Positions 22,201-34,571 of a stretch of 64,000 nt of DNA are shown piece after piece. The stretch comes from Nageia nagi (lineage: Eukaryota; Pinophyta): the NCBI GenBank assembly GCA_050084985.1, contig JBITNC010000001.1, positions 64,480,001 to 64,544,000 on the forward strand, in the 5' to 3' direction. Positions within the stretch are counted from its first letter, which is position 1. Each line of letters begins with the position of its first letter. The translations under genes and the position numbers were made by a program. The notes under the pieces are model-generated. The model worked only from the letters and a program-made list of their open reading frames with translations, was not told the origin of the DNA and did not search any database.

Positions 22201-23663
22201 ATTTTATTAATAGATACTATTAGAGTTATTATTACAAAACTTTACCTTGTAAACAAGTAAACATACTTTTGCTAGTCTATTTTATCTTTAAAACTCACGT
22301 CTTAAATTTTAACTTTTTTTTTACAAAAATACAAGCATAAGTGATTTTGCAATATCAATATTGCTAATGCTATTAATATTACAATATGAACACTTAAAAA
22401 TAAAATTCTATGCATTCTAGATGGTAAAACATATGCTCAAAATATTACATTTGTATTTCAAGTATATCCTTTGAAATATTACATTCTTTGTAATCAACTA
22501 TGCAAAATGTGTTCTTCTTCGTATAAAGCAACAAGGTAATTTATCATTCACATTTAGTCATCATATGTGAAATACTAAGAAATATTACAATAATAATTCT
22601 AATAGTGTTTATAAAGGAAATACCAGCAAATAGATCATTTTCAAAAATGTTCACATTCTTGATTATTAAACAAGGACGTTAACAACTTGTAAATCTCATA
22701 AAATCAACTTATTTAGATAGCATATAGGTAATATATACTTTTTCCCCTCATTCTTTTGATTGAAAAATATTATTTGTTATAACTTCAAAAGAAAAGAATG
22801 CAATCAAGGTTCTTGCAAGAACAATAAATATGCATCAAGTGAATCTAGTAAACCAAGTCATGGTAACCCATGATGACCAATAAAATCCCTTTTAATTCTT
22901 TTGAGAGACTACAAAATACATGCAACTATGGAGGTTCCATGTCACTATAGTAAATCTAGTAAGCTAGGCCATGATAATCCATGATGACCACTAGACTCAT
23001 TTTTTTATTCTTTAAATATATTGTAAAATACTTACAACCATTAAGGTTTCATGCTAGTATACTAAATCCATTCAACTCCTTTTTGATTCCTTTAGAGAAT
23101 GGCAAAACATACACCATTCATTGAAGTTTCATTTTAATAAATTTAGATAAAGTCATCAATGACCCATTTTGGAGAGCTAGATATGCTCCAAAAAATATAT
23201 TTTGGTACTTTTAGGTCATTAAAATACTATGATAATAATATATCCACGATCCTTTATGTCTAAATAGCTTCATTCTAAAGACTATGATTTGTAATGCAAT
23301 ATCTTATTACATTCATTTCATCTTTGCTTCTAACATGATATATCATATAAGATAAAATCTATGCTTGTAGTTGTTGCTTTCATACCTTTTTAAGACCAAT
23401 AGCTTCATCAATCTTGGAGAGTAGAGTTTTTCCTGACCAATCCCTCAAGTTAGAAGATGAAAGTTTTTGGCTTGATCACTATTTATGGTGGATTCTTGGG
23501 GTAACCAAGTTAGATAAGGGGTATGGAAGATGCATTAAGATAATACTATCCATACTATAACCTTCCGTCATTAAGAGAAGTATATTAAATTTTCATCATA
23601 CATTTTTCCTTACCTCTCTATTCTTCTTTATATATGCAATTCTAATTTTCATAATTACTTACC
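22201..23663. other. Non-coding interior of LTR element, unit A
   Basis: No open frame or domain seen on either strand. It contains one copy of the 28-base palindromic unit at 22805-22832 (three copies in unit B) and repeated short phrases such as AAATCTAGTAA / CCATGATGACCA at about 22840 and 22960. Probably the untranslated interior of a large non-autonomous LTR element. Confidence 0.4.
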
Positions 23664-25714
23664 CAAAGAGGGGGCAAATTGTAGATACTTAAAAATGATT
23701 TTCTATTTATTATAAAATCATATTAAGTATCTCTAATTAAGATATTATTGATATTATACAAATATCAAGGTTAATGTCTATAAAATCTCAAATATTCTCA
23801 ACATGGTAATTAGCCAAAAAATATTAAATTAATATCAAAATAAGCATCTAAACATGCCACAAACTAATTTAGGGCATCAAATAAGTCATACAATAAGCTA
23901 GAAAATCCAACAATGCACCCTTCAAGCAAAATACCTCTTCTATATGCTAATGTCACACTTAAGAACACATTTATGAAGCATAATGCATCAATAACAATCC
24001 AAGAATTATGATGTCACATCAAGAGGAGTAAAATAGAATCAACACATCACAATATGAGACAAATAGTGAGATCTAAACATGCCATGATTGGATTAATGAA
24101 TAATGATGAGATCAATACAATACCAAGCCTAAGAGGGCTCAACATTGGCCTCCAAGGAGCCAACTAACACACTCTAATATGCAAGGATGAATACTATTAT
24201 AAAAACTACTATAGAACAACCACACTCTATTAGATTTATGGATGCCACACTAAAGGGATCCCTCATAGGCTAGCTCTCACTAAAAAGATTGAATGTGGTT
24301 CTAGAACACCATCAGATGGATTCAAAGGTGCAAACTGCTATGGACACCTCATGGTAGAGCAAACTCATAACATGAACACTCACCTCAACCACTAGTCAAA
24401 AGGTGTTTAATCCTCATGTAATCTCCTTGATCTACACACCCAAGGATGCTTGATGTTTCCAATACTTGAATAGAAAAGGGGTTTCAATATCAAATTCAGT
24501 ATCTTTGCAATGATGTGAGTCTCCTTAATAAATTCTTCTTTTATTTCTCACCTAGGAATCATTCACATGCCTCTCTAATCTAATGTTATCTAAGGATGCC
24601 AATAATTACATTTAATAGTACACATTACAAGATCCAATGGCTACATATGTAACATCTCATTATTGGAGACTTAAATTGCATTTAAAATTATTAATTAGCC
24701 TTGTAATCATGTATTACAACTCATACAAGTAGTCCCATTATTAATATGATAAAACACACTAAATCTAATCTTAATTATCAAGCTCACACATAAATACAAT
24801 CCACAACTAAGTCATATCCCAAGGAGAGGGATGTCACCCTCCAAGGGACCAATATGGAGATATTCTTATATTTCTATGTGCGAACGTAGTATGGAAGACT
24901 AGTCCCACTACCAAACTTCAAGAGGTCATAACTCTTTCATTTCCTGATGAAACTATATTGTATAACCTGTCAAAATATTTCTCACAAGATTCTCTATCCC
25001 ATGAAGAAGTCTAATCAACCACCCAAAACCTATGGAAAACACAATCTTGAAAAAGGGAATGCCAAGGATTCTAAATTTTACTAATTTAGCCCAAAAGAGG
25101 ATGTTACAATGTGATAATAATGTGTTAATCAATGCTAATTATCAAATTAATCATGATTAAATATGAAAATATACTGATATTATCATTATTATCTTTTTAA
25201 TATGGAATTTCAATTAATAATCTTCTTTTTGTGTTGCAAGGTATAAAAGGAGGAGCAAGGCATGTCATTCCTTATTAGATCTCATATGATAATCCAAATA
25301 GGAAATATCACAAAACTATCCTCAATGTCTTTGATGCCACATATTAGACTTAGATCTATTATTCTCTCAAGCTCTCAAATAATTTCATTCTATGCTCATT
25401 GTCTAATTCATGAAATATGAAAAATAATGATAAACTTGATTAGGTTTCTACAACATCGATGTTTTTATCTTGAGGTAAATGAAGTGATAAATATTAGGGA
25501 CAATGAACTAGGATATGAGGTATTGCATATCTTCATACTATTAGCATCAAATTTGATCTAATTCAAACTTTTTCATTTATTATTCTTTTAAGGATTGCTT
25601 CTATTCAGGTGCACATATTCTTGATTGCATCCATTAAGCCTTCAATGGTGTTGTACTTGTAGACACATCACAATTATGTTTATTTATCAATCATAATTAT
25701 TTTTACTATCTACA
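23664..25714 (+). repeat. Polypurine tract and 2-kb LTR, unit A
   Basis: The purine-rich AAAGAGGGGGCAAAT at about 23665-23679 directly precedes TGTAGATACTTA at 23680, the usual form of a gypsy polypurine tract and LTR start. The end is placed at CTACA (25714), where it matches the remnant at 20420-20640; the last bases could extend to 25723. Length is about 2.03 kb. A segment at about 24945-25010 (AACCTGTCAAAATATTT) resembles an inverted segment near 59105-59170. The LTR lies mostly inside the tract that is almost identical between units. Confidence 0.55.
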
Positions 25715-25771
25715 ATTTCAACATTATAAAACACATGAGAATAAAATCTTATTAATATAAGATAATTATAT

Positions 25772-26471
25772 TGTAGATACCTAAAAATGATTTATTATTT
25801 ATTTAATAAATCATATTTTAGACTTTTGTAAAGATTAAAAGTAATAGTACAAATGTCAAGATAAAGTTGATATTATAATGCAATACCATGTGTTAGATTA
25901 AATGCAATATCATTTATCATAGTTCATATTTTAAAGTATTTTAAATACAACAAATATTATATTATTGCTATAAGTCAGCTTTCACTTCTTTTTATGTCCA
26001 TGCAAGTTATAAATGAAAAATTTGGAGGTTGAAATCCCTATTGGATCTCTATAATAGGTGGTTGTCAATACATTAACTATAATACACTTATAGTATCTCT
26101 AGATGCCACCTATTTGAGGATCTGTTATGCCTTGAGCTTTTATTGCATGCTATACTTTGCATGCAATTTAATTCTATAGGTTTTAAGGTGTTGAAGTAGT
26201 AACGTTCACATGCCACACACATCATGATTATTTACTATCTAGAGCTCCAAATAAATAAGGTAGTGAACATACATAAAGTCCATTGAATATCATCCACGTG
26301 CTAGTTTTTGATTTGATCTAGTCCTCTATATATTCTAGCCATACCTTCAGGATTGCCTTATCATAATCAGGTGCATACTTTTCATTTATTAATCATATTA
26401 TTTAAATAAGTGTCATATTCAATAGACTTATTTTGTGTTTATAATATTATTTATACAATTTAGGGTCTACA
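25772..26471 (+). repeat. 700-bp LTR-like element, unit A
   Basis: Starts TGTAGATACCTAAAAATG, nearly the same as the 23680 LTR start, and ends GGGTCTACA. Its right part shares CTTCAGGATT, AATCAGGTGCATA and ATTAATCATATTA with the end of the larger LTR, so it is a related family. The ends are inverted (TGTAGA...TCTACA), so orientation is not certain. No matching target-site duplication was seen. Confidence 0.5.
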
Positions 26472-26474
26472 ATA

Positions 26475-26863
26475 AGAGATGAGAAAGTTGAAAATCAAAA
26501 TTCCAAAGTATCTCTCTCTAGAGCCTCGAAGGAAACATCTAGGACAATTTTAGTTAAATCTTTGAATACCTCAAGAATAAACTTTAAAATAGACTCTAAA
26601 GCCTTAATAAATGAAGCTAAGGATGGATCTCATAGATATTATTTGAGAAGCTTAAAATACAAAAATACATCTTCAAACTTAGCAAATTATTCTACACATG
26701 AGCTATGTGGACTGTAGTAAGCTATGGCAACCATAGTAATAAATTCTTGTATGTTACTTGATATTCATCTTGTCTTGGATCATATTGGAATAGAATTCGA
26801 ATTAGATTTGTATGTACTTCATTAAAAATATATGAACTTTCTATAAAGGCAAATTTTGGGTTC
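26475..26863 (-). pseudogene. Decayed minus-strand reading frame next to the 700-bp LTR, unit A
   Basis: Family not recognised. After an acceptor-like TTTTTTATGTAG, the minus strand reads from 26863: EPKFAFIESSYIFNEVHTNL, DPRQDEYQVTYKNLL, then a frameshift into FITMVAIAYYSPHSS, KFEDVFLYFKLLK and SFIKALESILKFILEVFKDL. The pattern of few stops and a helical, Lys/Leu-rich end looks coding. It may belong to the same gene family as the remnant at 20655-22200, since both are minus-strand and adjoin related LTR ends. Confidence 0.35.
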
Positions 26864-28590
26864 CTACATAAAAAATTCTCTTTTTACCTACACAAAAAAA
26901 AAAAAAATCTCAAGGTCCAATTATAAAGATAATATTTCTTGAGATTTAAGTATCCCCTAAGTAAATACCATAAACACCCCACTCTTAGGAGTAATGAATT
27001 TCCTTTGATAAATTTTATCCCATTAAATGATTTTCATTAGCACAATTCTTTTCCAAAGGAAACTAATTCATCGCCTCTTTTAAAATTTTGATTTGTAAAC
27101 ACCTTTGGATTTATTTTGGGATCTTCACACTTTGTTAATTTTATTACTTGCAAAAATAAAGTTGCACACCAAATCAAAAATACATAAAATGATGTACACA
27201 CATAGTTACCCTAGTTCGATCGATGTGGTGTACATCTAGCAAATAATAATCCATTATTGTAGAGTCTATTTTATAATTCCACTTATATGATCCTTCTTGC
27301 TTCACTCTTTTGTTTATCGAAGCTGAACCACATGATCATTGTAGGCTCTCCACTGAATTGCTTTGTTGAAGATGACTCTGTTTTCAATGAAAGTTCTTAA
27401 GCATGATTCCATGTCTTTTGTCCTGGGTTGACATCTTTGGAATCACTCTTTTTCCTTTGTTGTATTTTCACCATGGCAAATATTTCATCCACTTATTTTC
27501 TTCTTTTCCATGAAAATAATGTCATTTATGATTTTTTACAATATGTGCAAGTTCTAAATGTAACTCCAAAATCATTCTCATGGCTAATATTGTCCATGGA
27601 TTTTAACAACAAATGGAGTTTCTCTACATTTCTAAAACCTACACACTCTCCACTTGGGAGGCTTTTCCCACTAAGGGACTTTTTTTTTTTCATACTTCAT
27701 GTTCCCTTTTATAACATTAAGGGATTACAAATTTGGACTTTATGGTTACATGGTGATAAGATAATATTTGTTATTTTTTCTCTTTTACAATATGCTCTCT
27801 CATCCTCACAATAATAATCTCCCTCATTTTTATCCCCATAGCATTGTTTTTTCCTCATATGGTTATATTCTCCTATCTTTTTGGATTTTCTAAAACTATC
27901 AAAACTGCTTCTGGTGCCATTTTATCATGATCACAACTTCATGACAATAATTTCAAATATCATAAAATTTGATCTGTGTTCTTCTCTATATGTGTCATAA
28001 TTGGTCCAAATTTCATGCTTCAATTCCTTACTGGTAGCTCCTATCATTGTCATCAAGTTGGCATCCAATGCAGATTTGCACCTGGTAGCTATCAAAATTT
28101 TGACTATCATGAATGTAGAATGAGAATTTATCATTTTGTGAGCACCATAAATTTCACTTATTTAATCCAAATACCTTCAATTTTTAACAATATGTTCACC
28201 ATACTACGAGGTACCAATGATTCAAATGTTAAGTCACAAATCAATCTTATCTGCTCTTGGTGAGCTCTTCAATAGAGACTTCCATGAATATTTTGCATTT
28301 TTTATATTTAACTTCAAATTTTGGAAAGCCATAACTTACAAATCATAGCTCCATTTTATTTTTCATTTGAAGCATTGAAATCATGGTGGAGATATATTTA
28401 ATATGGAAGAGAATAATCAACAAAATTATAAACTTGAAAAATCACTCTTTTTTTAAGATTGAAATCCATTTTGGATCAAAATTATTATTGTAAATATGAG
28501 CCTTAACCATACTGATTCATAATTAAAACCATGTATTTTTTTAATTAGTATCATTATTACTAACAAAATATTTACATAATGAATTTGATA
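26864..28590. other. AT-rich sequence with no secure gene, unit A
   Basis: A poly-A run lies at about 26890-26907. Near 27190-27240 the phrase TAGTTACCCTAGTTCGAT followed by GTGTACATCTAGC resembles a conserved stretch in some plant copia LTRs, but no LTR ends were found. A plus-strand frame at 27428-27814 is open but reads as low-complexity Phe/Ser/Leu and is not kept in frame in unit B. Confidence 0.35.
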
Positions 28591-28875
28591 TCAATCAAGA
28601 TTATTTAAGAGAATATCTCCAATCTTCTTTTCATTAATGCTCCTTGGATATAATCTTTTCAAATGAATCACATTGCAAGCAATAATGAAAATGATATAGT
28701 TATAATTTGTAAGTATTATAGGAGATTTTCGTAATGCCCTCTCCAAAGAGAATAAGTTTTTAATATATTTTCTCTCATCTTCATGTTTACTATCCCACAA
28801 ATAAAGTTTTTCTTCAACTTCAAACTCCCTTTTGAGCATATTGATCAAAATGTTTTTCATATTTTTACTTTTCAA
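28591..28875 (-). pseudogene. Unrecognised 94-aa minus-strand frame, unit A
   Basis: A charged frame with KNMKNILINMLKREFEVEEK, HEDERKYIKNLFSLERAL and RSINEKKIGDILL. The unit B version (39517-39750) lacks about 9 bases near residue 66 and shifts frame, so it is not under obvious constraint. It may be a fragment of a transposon protein; no family assigned. Confidence 0.3.
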
Positions 28876-30129
28876 ATCTATTTATTTGTCTTCTTTTAAT
28901 CATAAAAATTCAAAACATATGTTGATAAATTTTCCTTTTATTCAATATTTTCCAGCAAATTTAATTAAGGATTCTTTAATTTTTGAATTTGATTTTAATT
29001 TTTATTGGAAAAAATTTAGGTGTTAACAAGATCCAAAGGTTAGTTGAGAAGGCTAAGTGGAAAATAATTTATATTGTAAACATTATATGTATTGAATAAA
29101 TTTTTGATGATAAATTTTATTTAAATAATTTATAAGCAGGATAATAGAACATGATAATAATTAGACTATATAATTATATAAGTAGTGAAGAAGATTCATC
29201 TTAATTTTTTACAATACAATTTCTATCTAGATCATATACTTTTAAGATGAAAAATATATTATGGATTTAAAGTATTATTTATAAAATGTACTTTGATAAT
29301 TTATAGACCTTTAGTAAAATTATATGTATTGAAGATTTCAAAGGAGATTATCTAAGAAATTTTTTTGAGTAATAGTTAATGATTATATTAAAATATAGTA
29401 AAATAAATTCTTGGAAGGATAAGGTATTTAGTACTATTATAGACAACCAAGTTAGAAATGAATTAGAAGATAAATTTAGAATATTTTCGTTAAGTATTAT
29501 ACTCATGTCGATTTTAGATATAAGATCATTTAGTATGTATAAACCATATATAAGAATTTATTTTAAAATAAAACTATGATAGACTAAGAATTTGGGGGAA
29601 AATGGGAAATAAAAGGTTTATTAAAGGTTATGACCTTTTTATAGTTAGTATTTCATAAGATAATTTTTACATGGGATGCACTTGGTAGAAAAGGATTTTA
29701 AGGTCTTAACTAATGTATAATATGCAAACAAGATCAAGAATCAATCACTTAGCTCCTTGAAATATATACAATAAATTGAAATATTGGTTATAGTTTATAA
29801 CAAACTTTATAATACACATAATAATGAATATGAATATCTTAAAATTAATACAATAACTAAAATAAAAACATTGAAGTAAAATTCAATCAAAATATTAGAT
29901 TGGGTCTAAAATAATGTATTACATAACTTGGATGAACCTAAATACAAGGATACACACATCCTTAAGTATTTTATAACTAGTGAATTTGTTCTAAATATAA
30001 AAAACTTCAATGATGAAAAATTGAAGCAAATACATCAATAGGGAACTTGATTCCAAAATAAGAAAAAAAAACATTATTTTAATTTGAACACGACCATAAA
30101 TCAAATAAAAAGAAGTTCAATTTCGATGG
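28876..30129. other. AT-rich non-coding, unit A
   Basis: No domain or repeat structure recognised. Divergence from unit B is about 2% by eye. The small open frame 29379-29579 is disrupted in unit B. Confidence 0.4.
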
Positions 30130-30290
30130 TGTTTAAAAAAATAATCCTATAAATATTGCAACAAGAGGAATTCCTTTTGCTTTTTAGGCCTCCCCTACTC
30201 AGCTATGGAAATTTGTGGTTCAAAAGGTTGAAAAAAAGTTGAGTTATTGGACTACTAAGAAATTATATTTAGCAAGAAAATTTCATATTT
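30130..30290 (+). pseudogene. LINE reverse-transcriptase fragment cut by the duplication, unit A
   Basis: The same sequence that starts the LINE in unit B (motifs GLPY and AMEICGSK) is present here, but it stops at 30290 inside the LSLAR-like motif and is followed by filler DNA. An extra base in the AAAAGG run shifts the frame relative to unit B. Confidence 0.75.
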
Positions 30291-30307
30291 CCACTAGGAA
30301 AATTTCA
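30291..30307. other. Filler at segmental duplication junction
   Basis: Seventeen bases (CCACTAGGAAAATTTCA) belong to neither unit. Together with adjoining bases they create a second copy of the 13-mer GAAAATTTCATAT (30276-30288 and 30298-30310), so the filler seems templated from the flank. Confidence 0.8.
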
Positions 30308-30445
30308 TATGGTTTATGGATCACTAGGATCTCCACTTACACTAGGTTTACTTGAACTTGCATTTACACTTGGACTCAAAATATTTCCACTTACAATAAA
30401 AGAGCTCATCCCTCTTAGCTCCATTTAAAATGCTTGTTTCCTTTC

Positions 30446-30649
30446 TCTTCTCTAAATGATAGAATTCAAGGCTCTAATTGTATCCAAGGCAAGATCTAGA
30501 GTTGCATTTGGGAAACTCTCCACATCATTCCTTGGTCTTCTAAAAAGATGCCCTTTGAACCTTGTAATTATTCTTAAAATAGGCTTATCACAAAGATTAC
30601 ACTTGAAATATTGAGAATTGCCTTGAAACCTCTCCAATGGAGTCACATA
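30446..30649 (-). pseudogene. hAT-type BED zinc-finger remnant, unit B
   Basis: BED fingers bind DNA at the start of hAT transposases. Here the finger is intact: YFKCNLCDKP, then TRFKGHLFR, then NDVESFPNAT, in a frame open at 30452-30646. The preceding WxYVTPLERF-like phrase is the usual lead-in, with a stop after W. After the finger the frame continues DLALDTIRALNSII and then stops; there is no RNase H-like transposase core, so this is a fragment. Confidence 0.65.
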
Positions 30650-31269
30650 TTACCAAAATCTATCCAACTTCTTAGGCATTTTGCAAATGAAGAAGTAGAG
30701 ATCCTAAATTTGAATATCCTCCTCCAACAATGCTCCCCTCTTTCTCCCAAGCTTGCAAGAAGAAATAAGAAGAAAACCCTCCCTTAATTCTTTATTTATC
30801 CTAAGCCCAACCTAGACTCGCATTTTCGTAATGTATTTGACATTTTTTCATGTATAAATGTCATTTAAATGCCCAAGATGCCAAAATTGCATTTTTCCTT
30901 GCTTTCATTCTGCATCTTTTGCATAATGTATTTGAGGCATTTTTGGTAGTTTTTAGCTGTATAAATAACATTTTCTTGAGAAAAAAATGCAAAATATGAT
31001 GCATGCGATTTTAGCAATTTAAGTGATTTTCTAACCATGTCTTTTAGGTGTTTATATCTTTTTTAATGTTTTTGGCTTAAAATACATGTATTTTGATGTT
31101 TTAAATTTTTAATGCAAACTTGTATCTTTTAGGTGTTTTTTTGCATTTTTTAGACATTTAAACAACCATTTTGTTTTTGTAAAAAAATGATGTTTTTAAT
31201 ATTTTTTGGTGGAAAATATAGAGTTTTTGGAAAAATGAAAAATTAACATTTTTAATGTTTAAATTACAT

Positions 31270-31490
31270 TTTTATTCTATGCTTCATACTATTTGCCTCA
31301 TATCTGATCCAATTCAAAATTATTCATTATTTATTCTTTTGAGAATTACTTCTATTTAAATATCCACATTCTTGATTATATCAATTAAATCTTGAATGAT
31401 ATTAAACCCATAAAAATATCATAATTGTATTTATTTATTAATCATAATTATATTTGTTATCTATATCAACCTAAATGTCCACACTTTATA
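31270..31490 (+). repeat. LTR end remnant, unit B
   Basis: Counterpart of 20420-20640 with about 4% difference. It resembles the end of the LTR at 34589-36628 and would be the inner end of a truncated left LTR. Confidence 0.45.
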
Positions 31491-31499
31491 CTAAATTAT

Positions 31500-33005
31500 A
31501 TTGTGAGGATTAACTCCTCACATATTCACCCCGCAATCTCAATCTCTCCTTATACTAATTGACTTTGCCAATCACCTTCTCTAGCTTATTACTTAACTCT
31601 ACATTCATTTGCATTATTTACTGATTAACTGCAAATAATTATTCATACATGAACACATCTCAAGGCCAACATGTAGTGCATTCTTATGCTAAATTAAATT
31701 AAACATTTATCTCTCAAAATCCTTAATCTGAGCTTTCAATCATGAAACCTGACTCCCAAATGATGTCAATTTGGCCAAATAAGTCTCCAGCTCACTCACC
31801 TTGGCTCTCAAGTCATCTTCTCCCCTTGAAAAATCATGAATATGTATTACTTAAATTATAAAAATTAAAAGGTCCTAACAACATGTATAAGTTTTGTTAC
31901 TTACCCTAAACATGTAAAAGGGAAATAATTATAGGAATGACATCATGAGAAGGACTAGGATTAGTAACATCAATGATAACAACATTGGTACTAACATAAA
32001 TGGAGTAGAAATGTTAGGGAGCTCAACATTCTTGATAGGACCAAGTGTAATGGGATTATTCATCTCCACATACTTCTCATTATAAGACTTACCAAAAACC
32101 TCATAATTTGATTCATCATTCTCAAAATCAATAAGGCCAAGAGGCATATGTATAACACTATTCCACCATGCAAGGTATTCATCACTCACAATAACTGCAT
32201 GAAGGTCCACTCTCATGTGGCAAGAAGAGTGAGGCTTGGGTTCTATCAAAGTGATTATCCATGATGGCATCTTTTCAACACCAATAAGAACATCATGTTC
32301 ACAAGAATAATGAATGAGATATGGCACAATTAGGGGTATATATTGAGTAACCTAGAACTAGAAAAGAACTCTCTCTATATGGATCTACAATCCTCCATCA
32401 TGTCTAAAGGAATCAAGGATGACATACTAAGACAAGCTCATTAATACTTGCCAACTACTCCTTTACCCCATGGTTATAAATTCCAAATAATATCTCCATC
32501 CCCAATATTATCTATCAAACATTGTCTAGCCTCAATATCATGTAAAGGATGGATGCCTCATGCTTCAAATGTCCACTTCCCCTACATGGTATCATCTTTA
32601 TTGCTAGTGTTGGAAGATACACACAAATATACTTATAAGCCCAAACTTGGATTTAAACATGCATGTGTAATACTATGCCTCTTCCATCCTACAAAAAAAT
32701 AACATCGAGACACCCAAATTTAAGTCACAATAAGATGAATAAGAGGAAAAATAAAAAAGAAATCAAGAAAACCTTATGCTTGTATATATTAGAGTGAATA
32801 TATTCCATGATGTGGCTCTTCTAGCTAGTGAGTAGGTGTCCTTCATCAACCTAATGCTCCATATATATGACCACAACCAAGACAAGTGCCAAAGGCAACA
32901 TAAAATTAAGATTAGACTTCTCCTCCAAATTAGTAAAGAAAATTCATGATCAACCCCCTCACATAGCTTAGTTAAACATGTAAGTGATGGAGATAGGTAT
33001 GTGGC
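31500..33005 (-). pseudogene. Decayed minus-strand coiled-coil gene, unit B
   Basis: Copy of 20655-22200. The 132-aa frame is kept at 32327-31929 with SCEHDVLIGVEKMPSWII and a changed acidic patch (FENDESNYEVFGKSYNEKY), and both units retain the acceptor-like TTTTTTTGTAG and the coiled-coil block. Several substitutions change charged residues, so constraint after duplication is not evident. A 28-bp minisatellite lies upstream at 33657-33740. Confidence 0.5.
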
Positions 33006-34571
33006 TAAAATCTTGTACCCCTTTTTCTAAAATGATATATTTGTTAGTATTTTCTTAATAGATACTATTAGAGTTATTACTGCAAAACTTTACCTTGCAA
33101 ACAAGTAAACAAACATACTTTTGCTAGTCTATTTTATCTTTAAAACTCACATCTTAAATTTTAACTTTTTTTTTACAAAAATACAAGCGTAAGTGATTTT
33201 GCAATATCAATATTGCTGATGCTATTAATATTACAATATGAACACTTAAAAATAAAATTCTATGCATTCTAGATGGTAAAACATATGCTCAATATATTAC
33301 ATTTGTATTTCAAGTATATCCTTTGAAATATTATATTCTTTGTAATCAACTATGCAAAATGTGTTCTTCTTCGTATAAAGCAACAAGGTAAGTTATCATT
33401 CACATGTAGTCATCATATGTGAAATACTAAGAAATATTACAATAATAATTCTAATAGTGTCTATAAAGGAAATACTAGCAAATAGATCATTTTCAAAAAT
33501 GTTCACATTCTTGATTATTAAACAAGGATGTTAACAACTTGCAAATCTCATAAAATCAACTTATTTAGATAGCATATAGGTAATCTATACTTTTTCCCCT
33601 CATTTTTTTTATTGAAAAATATTATTAGTTATAACTTCAAAAGAAAAGAATGCAATCAAGGTTCTTACAAGAACAATAAAAATACAAGGTTCTTGCAAGA
33701 ACAATAAAAATATAAGGTTCTTGCAAGAACAATAAATATGCATCAAGTGAATCTAGTAAACCAAGTCATGGTAACCCATGATGACCAAAAAAATCCCTTT
33801 TAATTCTTTTGAGGGACTACAAAAGACATGAAACTATGGAGGTTCCATGTCACTATAGTAAATGTAGTAAGCTAGGACATGATAACCCATGATGACCACT
33901 AGACTCATTTTTTTATTCTTTAAAGATATTGTAAAATACTTACAACCATTGAGGTTTCATTCCAATATACTAAATCCATTCAACTCCTTTTTGATTCTTT
34001 TGGATAATGGTAAAACATACACCATTCATTGAAGTTTCATTTTAATAAATTTAGATAAAGTCATCAATGACCCATTTTGGAGAGATGGATATACTTCAAA
34101 AAATCTATTTTGGTACTTTTGGGTCATTAAAATACTATGATAATAATATATCCACGATCCTTTATGTCTAAATAGCTTCATTCTAAAGACTATGATTTGT
34201 AATGCAATATCTTATTACATTCATTTCATCTTTGCTTCTAACATGATATATCATATAAGATAAAATCTATGCTTGTAGTTGTTGCTTTCATACCTTTTTA
34301 AGACCAATAGCTTCATCAATCTTGGAGAGTAGAGTTTTTCCTGACCAATCCCTCAAGTTAGAAGATGAAAGTTTTTGGCTTGATCACTATTTATGGTGGA
34401 TTCTTGGGGTAACCAAGTTAGATAAGGGGTATGGAAGATGCATTAAGATAATACTATCCATACTATAACCTTCCATCATTAAGAGAAGTATATTAAATTT
34501 TCATCATACATTTTTCCTTACCTCTCTATTCTTCTTTATATATGCAATTCTAATTTTCATAATTACTTACC
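33006..34571. other. Non-coding interior of LTR element, unit B
   Basis: No gene seen. Differs from unit A by about 4-5% up to about 34120 and then becomes nearly identical. It contains the expanded minisatellite. Confidence 0.4.
33657..33740. repeat. 28-bp palindromic minisatellite, three units
   Basis: Units start at 33657, 33685 and 33713. Each contains GGTTCTTGCAAGAACAATAA or a one-base variant (first unit TTCTTACAAGAA). GTTCTTGCAAGAAC is a perfect 14-bp palindrome. Unit A has a single copy at 22805-22832. Confidence 0.85.

Larger units (their letters stand above)
19472..30290. repeat. 10.8-kb segmental tandem duplication, unit A
   Basis: Unit A is 10,819 bases and aligns along its whole length with 30308-41165. 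It begins inside the last 16 bases of the gypsy LTR and ends inside a LINE reading frame. Outside a nearly identical middle tract, by-eye divergence is about 2-5%. A 17-base filler (30291-30307) separates it from unit B. Confidence 0.95.

Noticed and set aside
25772-26471. DNA transposon with TGTAGA/TCTACA inverted ends
   Set aside because: The inverted match is only six bases, and similarity of both ends to the larger LTR family fits an LTR better; not fully excluded.
27428-27814. Plus-strand 128-codon frame as a gene, with counterpart at 38437-38820
   Set aside because: The frame is split and shifted between the two duplicates and reads as low-complexity hydrophobic sequence.
33657-33740. 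Heat-shock element or CRISPR-like array
   Set aside because: Spacing of TTC and GAA does not fit a heat-shock element, and three direct 28-bp units without spacers in plant DNA are a minisatellite.
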